Shown: piece after piece, positions 38,801 to 45,131 of the stretch
Layout of the letters: every line of letters begins with the position of its first letter
Position numbering within the stretch: position 1 is the first letter of the stretch
Assembly: GCA_016098155.1 (NCBI GenBank)
Contig: JAAAJB010000238.1
Location: 1 to 45,131, forward strand
Length of the DNA stretch: 45,131 nt
Reading direction: 5' to 3'
DNA from: Actinomortierella ambigua
Lineage: Eukaryota > Mortierellomycota > Mortierellomycetes > Mortierellales > Mortierellaceae
Made by a program: the position numbers and the translations under genes
Notes under the pieces: generated by a model
Seen by the model: only the letters and a program-made list of their open reading frames with translations
Told to the model about the DNA's origin: nothing
Database searches by the model: none

Positions 38801-40472
38801 AGCGGCCTCAACGAATTCGACCATACCAACGAGGATCCCGCGACCGGCATTCATCCCGAAAAAAGTCCTGCAGCGGAGACAGCAACATCCCAGCAGCGGC
38901 GGAGCCGGAGCAGGGGATCCAGGGACATTGACGGCGAGCATGGATAAAGTGGAGGAGGAGGTCGAGGAAGACGAAGCGCAAGAAGCATTGGATGAAGAAG
39001 GAGGAGGGGGAGATGAGAGATCTGATGATACCAGCGATGTGCCAGCCGGCGTTGGCGACTCTCCTCTGGCCAAAGCCCTCCAGTTTGCGTCACCGACAGG
39101 TCGCCGGCCCGCCGTCAAGAAGCCTACGCGTGGGTCGTGTCAGGGTAACCAGCCGACGAGGAGCATGAAGGAGGGAGGAGGCCGAGGAGGACAAGACGAG
39201 GGCGATGGAACATCATCCGTTGTCGCCAAAGGCGTCCAATTTGCCACGCCTGTCAGCTCCTATGCGCGGCCCATGCAAAAGTTTCCTCGGACGCCGCATT
39301 TGTTGGATCCCTTGACGGTACAGTCCATCCTCTCTTCCTCCTCTTCCTCGCCCCCCTCTTCCTCGTCGTCAGCATCCTCTGAAGAGCGCACACGCAGCCC
39401 AGCCATCAGCCGCAACGACCTACTTCTCCCAACCTCGGCACTTGCTCAAGTCCTCCACCCGAAGCCACACCAGGTCCTCACAGTCGAGGAGAAGATTGAC
39501 GGCGCTAACCTTGGGATCAGCGTCGTCCATTTCAAGCCAATGTCCTCTGGGTCTGCTGCTGTTGGCGCTGACGCTATGCTACTACCGCCGCCAAAGATCC
39601 GAGTCCAGAACCGGAGCCATTTTATCAATGCTACTGACCATTGGCAGTTTAAGAAGCTAGATCAGTGGCTGGACAAGTACCGCGAGGATGTGCTCTGGCT
39701 CTGTGAGGGGCGGTGGCGGTATGAGACCCGCGATGGTAAGAAGCTCCAGAGGAGTGAGTTTGGACTGCAGGAGGCGTCGTCGTCATCACCATCTGGCGAT
39801 GGAGGACATGGGCATGGCAACGAACGAGGCGAAGCACAAGACGAAGACGAGGGCGAGGGCAAGGAGGGCGAAGACTTATGGCAGGACACCACTACGGATG
39901 GTGGTGCCAAGGACGAGCACAGCAGCGAAGGGGAGGAGGAGGAAGACGAGTATGTGGATGAGGACCGAGTCCTTCAAGATGGTCTAGCAGCGTTTGTCCT
40001 GTATGGCGAATGGCTGTATGCGAAGCATTCGATCCACTACACGGCTCTTGACTCGTGGTTTGTCCCGTTTGATCTGCTCGATGTCAAGACGGGCACCTTT
40101 GTCTCCCGCAAAGTCTTTGCCCAAGCAATTGCCCAGACCCAGCTCCGGGGCCCTCCTCAAATCCTTGTTCCCGACCATGTCCGTGGTGACACAGCCAAGA
40201 TGGTCGAGTGGGTGCTGGAACAGCTCGAGACAACGTCGCGACTGATGCGGCCAGAAGAGGGAGAGGAGCAAGACAGCCATAAGAAGAAGAACCATGGCCA
40301 GAAAGCGAGACAGGAGAGGCGCGTGGAGGGTCTCTATTTCCGGATCGACCAGGGCCATCGGCTGACGATGCGGTGTAAGGCTGTGCGGTCCGACTTTATT
40401 GCGGACGAGGAGCGATGGGGCAGCAAGGAACAGGTGGCCAACGAGCTCCGGTGGGACGTTTACCACAAGTGA
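35817..40472 (+). CDS. Phosphatase - polynucleotide kinase - RNA ligase fusion, 1551 aa, intronless
   Basis: Apparently a multi-activity RNA-end-healing and sealing enzyme. Residues 1-330: partly helical and low complexity. About 280-620: dual-specificity-phosphatase-like domain with the CX5R loop HCGGGKGRAG (C442, R448) and the downstream helix TARDAIAYLRAIRPGSIE. About 620-800: disordered, K/Q-rich with a Q10 run. 815-1000: P-loop 5'-kinase of the PNK/AAA_33 type: GLPGSGKS (821-828), SQDEL (D848), VDRCNP (D888), and lid CETRSDHPTLDG (H932). 1000-1190: acidic linker. 1160-1551: nucleotidyltransferase RNA ligase: motif I EKIDGAN (K1226), motif Ia-like RVQNRSHFI, motif IIIa YGEWLYAKHSIHY (about 1396), motif IV VEGLYFRID (E1504), motif V RCKAVRSDF (K1521). 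All key ligase and kinase motifs are present. Fungal Trl1 has a different order (ligase-kinase-phosphodiesterase). No intron in 4.6 kb. Poly(A) signal at 40490. Confidence 0.88.
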   Translation: MARGSLDPTRPDTTTTTTNTSNSPQALALTLSQAAAAFRDADFFESSVLYWSAALAFTALDEIDNDQIVHEGLLEFRFDLEQELGLDVQLQEPIELIYPPTILKAAVARTGMLRQQQPPLLLQGAGESGSLNHGPTDVDQHTRHPQQWHTIPLGRTTTPPLHVYIMSALAYLAQHINIRIDILPSGSDTLTSLGPPQRYYGALSPAQRSLYHDLLAIVLATTSHHSQLLFTTGQRTDTSKSDLLNGTDQPHHGHSLTTLLGNEVSATWQIVIPQKRTPHSMPRFFSYLNPTAAATIAGCSTPRNELDIAALAETGVRLIVTLIKESPLPQAWFPGSPNVATSASMEQLQGVEMQESSEENDNNSCNNSPPLPSTSLGRIRNAFVPIENLKAPAFPEIYETILGWCVRTTAASPLSTQLRLSRQQLQDSTFFHPHQNAVLIHCGGGKGRAGIVLAAHLMRFGLSGHGRAGYCRQCLADNNLHPYDLTMFHPNHRRRRHADGNAGEPASGPSQLEVLNVLPHPCTNRVTQDDDSTDDDDNDNDNGDISLDIDNTNGVYVVQPRHCVNRFTPRMTARDAIAYLRAIRPGSIETVIQEKSLRAYGDWLWKQASQRRQRGRGRGDGDANGHDTAIADHGDTSVQEESKQHNSSRNSNHTSAGRTDAKGKDKERKSTATSGHTPPQKQPSKSRQRQAAATTEAEEEDEEQMSDDEGRRGGKKGKSKQRQQRQQQQQQQQEVFRHVPPPPNKIIKLPSGGKGSHHQHHLIVQHNMRARQLQRGQKKNKGGNSSGAKGNKDGMPTSFRLSGLPLDEPTAVPPKLIVLTGLPGSGKSHLVTRLLAAFPEHFVRISQDELGSRPVCERLLAQSMRHQQQSASAKGNPALALPMSVIVDRCNPTAADRKSWYETAFQPDETCIIWFSAEQATCLARCETRSDHPTLDGAKAGRVIKGFAKEFEQPNLAKESWSKTLVEVGDFEGADMCFRTLADLAANVPGSKPLGAASTNSTIPTRIPRPAFIPKKVLQRRQQHPSSGGAGAGDPGTLTASMDKVEEEVEEDEAQEALDEEGGGGDERSDDTSDVPAGVGDSPLAKALQFASPTGRRPAVKKPTRGSCQGNQPTRSMKEGGGRGGQDEGDGTSSVVAKGVQFATPVSSYARPMQKFPRTPHLLDPLTVQSILSSSSSSPPSSSSSASSEERTRSPAISRNDLLLPTSALAQVLHPKPHQVLTVEEKIDGANLGISVVHFKPMSSGSAAVGADAMLLPPPKIRVQNRSHFINATDHWQFKKLDQWLDKYREDVLWLCEGRWRYETRDGKKLQRSEFGLQEASSSSPSGDGGHGHGNERGEAQDEDEGEGKEGEDLWQDTTTDGGAKDEHSSEGEEEEDEYVDEDRVLQDGLAAFVLYGEWLYAKHSIHYTALDSWFVPFDLLDVKTGTFVSRKVFAQAIAQTQLRGPPQILVPDHVRGDTAKMVEWVLEQLETTSRLMRPEEGEEQDSHKKKNHGQKARQERRVEGLYFRIDQGHRLTMRCKAVRSDFIADEERWGSKEQVANELRWDVYHK

Positions 40473-40489
40473 AACGTTTTAGAGTTTGA

Positions 40490-40495
40490 AATAAA
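40490..40495 (+). terminator. AATAAA poly(A) signal of the fusion gene
   Basis: AATAAA lies 18 nt after the TGA stop at 40470-40472. Confidence 0.55.
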
Positions 40496-41609
40496 AACTC
40501 CCACAACCGAATGAGAGTTTGGCTGTGGAGTCGTAAATATTGACGGGATGCGTGACTTTATTTTTTTTTTTCCTCAATGCGTGATGCATCTCCTCAGTGG
40601 GGTGCTGTAGTGCTCCCTCTCCTCCAGGGAACAAGACAAACGGAGCACGCAGAGACGGATCACCTTGCTCATAAAAGCTCGACGCTTCTCTTGGCCCTTC
40701 ATTGGGCCCGTGGGACGGAGAGAAGAAGGGCATGGGATATTTCAATCCCTCCATACACACAAACAAAAAAAGAAAAAAAAAGGAACACACACTCCCACTT
40801 TTTCCAGGGACGCAAACGCCTGCACAGGGCCCTCTAGCCGCGTTGGCCGCTCTCTGAGCGTTCAAATGGGTTCCCCGAGTGGCCTGCCCCAGCCTCTGCT
40901 GTCGTTTCAAGTCGTCACCAACGCGCTGCCAATGCTTCTTCGTGTTCACAACGGTTACTTGCAAATCCTCCTTCTCCTCGGTAGCGGCTGCTTTGACATC
41001 AATCGTTCAAAAAGAAGCCCGCTCCAAATCCAACATTGTCTACCTGTCTGGCAAACCTAAGAGCCATGTGTTTGGCTATCGCGGTGCATTTTGGAAAAAG
41101 ATCGTGCCACTGTTTCGACAAACTTGTACAATAGGTGCACGGAGCAAGTCGCCGACTGTCGGCGGTGGGTCTTCTGTCTACCACAATTACCCTGATATGT
41201 CGTGGATCGGACATTGCGCTGTCTTTGTTTGTTGCGCTATCCGTCTTTCCCACCAAGGGCCCACTACCTTGTATGTCCGGATCCAAGGTTGATCTATCCT
41301 GACCTCCTCATATCTGTCACTCCCTCTTGCCGCTCCGTGTGCACTGTTGCTGGACATCCTCATTTGTGGTCCTGTTGCTTTCTCTCTCTTTTATTTTATT
41401 TTATTTTTTTTTTGTCCCCCGCTCCGCTCGCATGGCACGTTGACTGAAAATGTATTTCCAAACCCAAATCAAAGCTTGGCTGGAAAATAACTGTCGACCC
41501 AATTGGGAGATGGGTGGTGACGGGCAGCATTGTCCGAACAAATGCAGGCTCGGAATTTCCGATCATCATCCCCCCCCCCTCACCCACATCACCACCACAC
41601 ACGTTCACC
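40496..41609. other. Intergenic region
   Basis: Short ORFs only, none with domain support. The last 200 nt, including a T-rich stretch and a C9 run near 41572, form the promoter and leader of NDUFB8. Confidence 0.55.
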
Positions 41610-42667
41610 ATGCTGCCAGCCATTGCCCGTCCATTGGCGAGGTCCGCAGCCCAGCAGGCGACTCGCCTGTCCGCTGCTTCCGCCACCTCTGCCATGCGCG
41701 TTGCCCGCCTTCACCATGCCGGCACGAAGGCCGACCCTGCGATCCCCACCGACCCGACGGGCTTCCTTCCCGGCGATAAGATCATTGGCGACACTCAGAT
41801 TGGCAACTACCCCAACTTGCCCATGTACAACCAGCAGTGGCGCGCAGCCGATGGTGATTGGTGGGATAAGCAGGATCGTCGTAACTTTGGAGAGACGGTA
41901 ATTCATTCCTTTTCGAATTTCAAACTGGGATGTGGGGTGTGATTCAACGAAAGAAGAAGAAAAAAATAATAACAAAGGAGTGAATGACACGAAGGGGAAA
42001 ATATCGACAGGCCTCGCTCTCAGTGGGACATGGACCCGTTATGGTGCTACAAAAAGCATCGTTGCTCTTTCGTCGTGTTTCGACCGCGCTTGAACATTGG
42101 TTATTTCTGACACACCCATTCTCGTCTCCTTTCTCTCCGTCCTTTATGACCTGGAAACGCTTCTTGGCTTGATGCAAAACGATACCACCCTGGCTTCGCA
42201 TCATGGACTCTTTCCGGGAACGTCTCAACAATTCCACCAACAACAACAAAAAAAAATACTCGACACATTGAACCATACCCACCATGCAACGCCAACTTTC
42301 TGTGGTGACTGATCGTCTGTGTGATTGTCGCTGGATGGGCGTACCGACCAATGTTTATCATACTGGGAAAAAAAAAACTATACCTCCTCTTCTTTGCTGG
42401 CGACGTTCTCCTTTATAGGTCGCAGAGGAGGACGAGATGCTCAACATTTGGTCCCCCGATGTCTGGGCTTTCACACCCGGCTATGCGCTGAAACGCATGG
42501 CTGTTGCCGTCGCGACCTTCCTCGGTATTGGCTATGTCGTCTACACCACCGCACCCGAGCCTCACTTTGAGCGTCGTGCCTACCCTGAGAACGGTTTGGT
42601 CCAGGCTCTCGGTATCGACCCATCCGATGAGGTCCAGCTCGAGAAGCGTGCTGCCCGTGCCCTGTAG
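41610..42667 (+). CDS. NADH:ubiquinone oxidoreductase (complex I) subunit NDUFB8, 178 aa
   Basis: Accessory subunit of the complex I membrane arm, imported into mitochondria. Exons: 41610-41897 and 42419-42667; the GT-AG junction (GTAATT...TTATAG) is phase 0. Residues 1-35 are an Arg/Ala/Ser-rich presequence (MLPAIARPLARSAAQQ). Family features: IGNYPNLPMYNQQWR, WWDKQDRRNFGET, then VAEEDEMLNIWSPD across the splice junction, one TM helix (MAVAVATFLGIGYVVYTT), and APEPHFERRAYPENGLVQAL. Length is normal for fungal NDUFB8. The intron, 521 nt, is four to five times longer than most in the window. Poly(A) signal at 42833. Confidence 0.88.
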
Positions 42668-42832
42668 AATCGAATCGGTCCCATTAAAAAAAAAACAGAA
42701 ACTACGTCCGCCACTTACCCACCACCAACCCTCCCCCCTTCCCCCGCAAATCCACAACCATACCTCATCCTTTGTTTTCACCCACGCACAATCCATCCAC
42801 GCCTACATAACCCAAGCACAAAGGAGGGGAAC

Positions 42833-42838
42833 AATAAA
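42833..42838 (+). terminator. AATAAA poly(A) signal of NDUFB8
   Basis: AATAAA lies about 165 nt downstream of the TAG stop at 42665-42667. Confidence 0.5.
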
Positions 42839-43136
42839 CCATATTATGATGATAGAATCCATAATGAAAGAAAAGGCCTGCCCGTCCTCCATCGTTCTTG
42901 TGAGTGTTTTTTTTTTTTTGGCATGCATGCTCTTTTTCTTTTCTTTTCTTTTCTTGTACCAAACGGTTAGGGTAAAAGATTGGAGATAAAAAAATGTCTC
43001 TAAAGCAAGGCAAAAAAAGGAGAGGGGGGGGGACGACGAGGAAGGCGCAAAGTCGCCATGCTGATGCATCTGCTATTGATGTTTTCTTTTTGTTGTTGTT
43101 GTTGTTGCTGTTGCTGCCTCCATAAAAAAAACAATC

Positions 43137-43509
43137 TTACTGCCGCCGTCCCATCATGGCCTGTTGATTCAGCTGGCTGTATGCATACGGGTGATGACGG
43201 ACAGACCCCTGTGGTGTGTGCGACGGCGGGTGCTGTTGCATGGACGGTTGTTGTGGCTGGTACGGGTAGTGCGACTGGGGAGTGTGTAGTGGGATGGATG
43301 TATGTTGCGGTGTCGGGGCTTGTTGTGCGTGGAGGTGTGGATGATGTTGTTGGTGTTGTTGTGGTATAGCACTGGACGCGCTCCGTTGCGGATGTTGGTG
43401 CGTGTTGAGGTGAAAGACATTTGGATTCACTGCCGAGGGCGATACATAGCCTCCGTGCATCGGCGCATGTCCCACTGCTGCTGCCGCTGCTGCCGCCGCC
43501 ACCGCTTGT

Positions 43510-43541
<32 letters not shown>

Positions 43542-43551
43542 CTGTTGTTGA

Positions 43552-43585
<34 letters not shown>

Positions 43586-44684
43586 GCTGCTGCTGTTTTT
43601 GTTGTTGTTGCTGCTGTTGCTGCTGCTGATTGGCTCGTGCGCCCATGATCCGGGCCTGTGCTGCTAGAAACTCCTCTTCCGTTGGCTCATTATATGTGTA
43701 TCGGCTTTGACGGGCAGAAGAGGATGCGACGGTGGATCCATGCGTCCTTGATGATGGTGTTGAGGCGGAAGAAGACCCTATCGCCGGACTATTAGCCTCA
43801 TGATCGGCCGGCTTCTTCTTCCTGCCTCGCTTGCCCTTTTGCTTCTGGTCCTGCTGCTGATACTTCTCCAACAAGGCCTCCATGGCGCTCTTGCGATTCG
43901 ATGCATTCTCCATAATGATCATCTGAAGCTCTGCATTCGACCCAGGCTCTGGAGGCGGAGCGGCCGCTACTGCAGAGCCGGAAGACTCGCCTTTCCTCTT
44001 GTGCGCCTGTTTCTTGAGCCTCTCCAATCCCAACTCACGCCACATCTTCTCCGCCTCGGTGGCCTCGGCCTCAGCCTCTCGTTTCCGGCGCGCGGCAGCC
44101 TTGGGGTCAATAATGGGACCACCAAAGGCCTTGTACTTGCGAACAATCTTAGCATCGATGGCGCTCTGAATCATCTTTCGGAACCTCTCTTCGTCCTGAT
44201 ATGAACACAGCAAGACGGTGCCCAAGATCCCGTCCATGTCGCCTCGATGGGTCACATAAGCCTGGATGACATCCTTCTTCTCCTCGTCCGAAAACCGATA
44301 CGAACGCTCAAAGGCCCGGATCGACTCTTCGCTCACGATGCCCGTATAGAGCTCCCGGAAATAGGCGTCCCAACCACCGGCCGCCTGGCCCTGTGACGCA
44401 AGGCCACCTAGCCCATCGTCGACATCGCCTGTTTGGTCATACAGCCGCCGACGGTGTGGGTCTCCCAGAACGGCATAGGCAAATCCGAGTCGCTGAAATC
44501 TTGCCGTTGCTTGGTCCCGCTCGGCCTCGCTCGCTGTGGGACCGATCTTGTCCGGGTGGTGGGCGAGCGCCTGCTTGTAGTAAGCCTTTTTGATGGCTGG
44601 TTGGTCTGCCGTCGGCGGCACGCCCAAACATGCGTACAACGAGACCTCGGGGTCATAGAGCGCAAAAGTCGTCACCTTGGGCAT
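43137..44684 (-). CDS. J-domain protein of the DNAJC9 family with long poly-Q tail, 515 aa
   Basis: Hsp70 co-chaperone; animal DNAJC9 also binds histones H3-H4. The start is ATG 44684 (MPKVTTFALYDPEVSLYACL). Upstream in-frame codons to 44972 are P/S/H-rich leader without presequence character. Residues about 15-85 form the J domain with the HPD motif (AHHPDK, 43-45) and RRRLYDQTG. Next comes the DNAJC9 region: WDAYFRELYTGIVSEESIRAFERS, HRGDMDGILGTVLL, SYQDEERFRKMIQ, AIDAKIVRKYKAF. A basic K/R helical region follows (RRKREAEAEATEAEKMW), then S-rich and K-rich linkers, EEEFLAAQARIMG, about 45 residues that are nearly all Q (CAA/CAG mixed, 43508-43628), an A8 run, and a Q/P/H/Y-rich prion-like tail. 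No intron. The tail is not part of the animal protein and is likely variable in length. Confidence 0.85.
43506..43628. repeat. Poly-Q coding CAA/CAG repeat
   Basis: On the plus strand a GTT/GCT mixed trinucleotide tract. It encodes nearly uninterrupted glutamine in the J-protein; H and K interruptions occur. Confidence 0.95.
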
Positions 44685-45131
44685 TGGACAGTACGATGGC
44701 TCCTGATTTGGTGCCTGATGTGTTGCTGGGATAGTGGCCACTGTAATGATGCGAGGACGGGGACGAGGACGAGGAGAGATGGCGGCAAGCAAGAAAGGGA
44801 GAGAAGGATGATTGTGGAGGAGAGAGCGAGATGGAAGGGGAGGAGAATATTCTGGCGAATGAAATGGCGGAGGAAAGGCACAACAGCAACTAGGCAGTGG
44901 ATACTGGAGAGGAATGAAAGGCCAATGAGGGGGGGGTGGAAGGGAAGGGGAATGATGTCTGAGCACCAGCAACAGCAGAGAGTATCAGGGGAGGAGTGGC
45001 TTTGAAAGTGGTGTTCTCTCAGAGGCCTCATTCAGTCTCGTGACCGAAAATGAACCAGGCACCACAAAGTCTCGTTTTTTTTTTTTTTTTTTTTTGTACT
45101 CCCCCCCCTTTTCCCAATCTCCTTCCTTCTT
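44685..45131. other. Leader/promoter of the J-protein; window end
   Basis: GA-rich on the plus strand (a CT-rich leader for the minus-strand gene), followed by a T21-22 run (about 45074-45095) and a C8 run. No other gene seen. Confidence 0.6.

Noticed and set aside
38354..39118. 254-codon minus-strand ORF under the fusion gene
   Set aside because: It is the complement of the kinase domain and acidic linker; the kinase motifs lie on the plus strand.
41944..42351. 135-codon minus-strand ORF inside the NDUFB8 intron
   Set aside because: It ends in a poly-F artefact, has no domain and no promoter; it is intronic sequence open by chance.
43302..43667. Plus-strand ORFs rich in L and V opposite the poly-Q tract
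   Set aside because: They are antisense shadows of CAA/CAG repeats (GTT/GCT codons).
44685..44972. 96-codon N-terminal extension of the J-protein
   Set aside because: P/S/H-rich leader translation. The J domain begins immediately after ATG 44684, as in the family.
1..45131. CRISPR arrays, insertion sequences or long terminal repeats
   Set aside because: No regularly spaced direct repeats, transposase or reverse-transcriptase motifs were found; all repeats seen are microsatellites, homopolymers or coding low complexity.

Overview
The window looks like nuclear DNA of an early-diverging filamentous fungus, most likely Mortierellomycota (Mortierella, Linnemannia or a relative). The basis is short GT-AG introns (mostly 77-145 nt), CT-rich 5' leaders with TATA boxes, C- and G-ending codon preference, poly-Q tracts, a fungal DASH-complex subunit (DUO1), an MFS siderophore transporter and a very large LRR protein of a style I associate with Mortierella. 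This is family recognition by eye; no database search was run. There are no rRNA, tRNA, CRISPR or intact transposon features that I can support.

Layout. 1-1.2 kb: microsatellite and CT-rich DNA with one SAM-like exon candidate on the minus strand. 1.2-3.8 kb (+): disordered coiled-coil protein with a hydrophobic C-terminus. 4.8-5.2 kb (+): small secreted protein, preceded by four TCCGCGG boxes. 5.7-7.7 kb (-): seven-exon FAD monooxygenase, reconstructed here with in-phase splices, including a 16-nt first exon and a 3' exon. 8.3-10.0 kb (-): an intronless Ycf45/SpoIIIAA-type ATPase, with a possible small membrane-protein gene at its 3' end. 12.6-12.9 kb (+): secreted protein with two cystine-knot-like modules. 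15.9-17.9 kb (+): siderophore transporter with two GATA-factor boxes upstream. 18-21.4 kb: gene-poor, with one long orphan ORF and membrane-protein fragments. 21.4-22.6 kb (-): low-complexity fungal protein. 24.4-25.3 kb (-): two short, poorly resolved spliced genes. 26.7-27.0 kb (+): 96-aa possibly mitochondrial protein. 28.1-32.7 kb (+): 1455-aa LRR protein with a probable GC-AG first intron. 33.6-34.7 kb (-): DUO1. 35.8-40.5 kb (+): a 1551-aa phosphatase - polynucleotide kinase - RNA ligase fusion. 41.6-42.7 kb (+): complex I NDUFB8. 43.1-44.7 kb (-): DNAJC9-type J-protein with a long poly-Q tail.

The genes do not form a pathway cluster; this is an ordinary mosaic of chromosomal genes. Housekeeping functions (complex I, DASH ring, DNAJC9) sit beside accessory ones (two secreted proteins, siderophore uptake, a flavin monooxygenase). 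The two most notable loci are the three-activity RNA-repair-like fusion at 35.8-40.5 kb and the Ycf45-like ATPase at 8.6-10.0 kb, a family otherwise known to me from cyanobacteria, plastids and spore-forming bacteria. The intergenic stretches are long, CT- or GA-rich and hold no further gene that I can defend.
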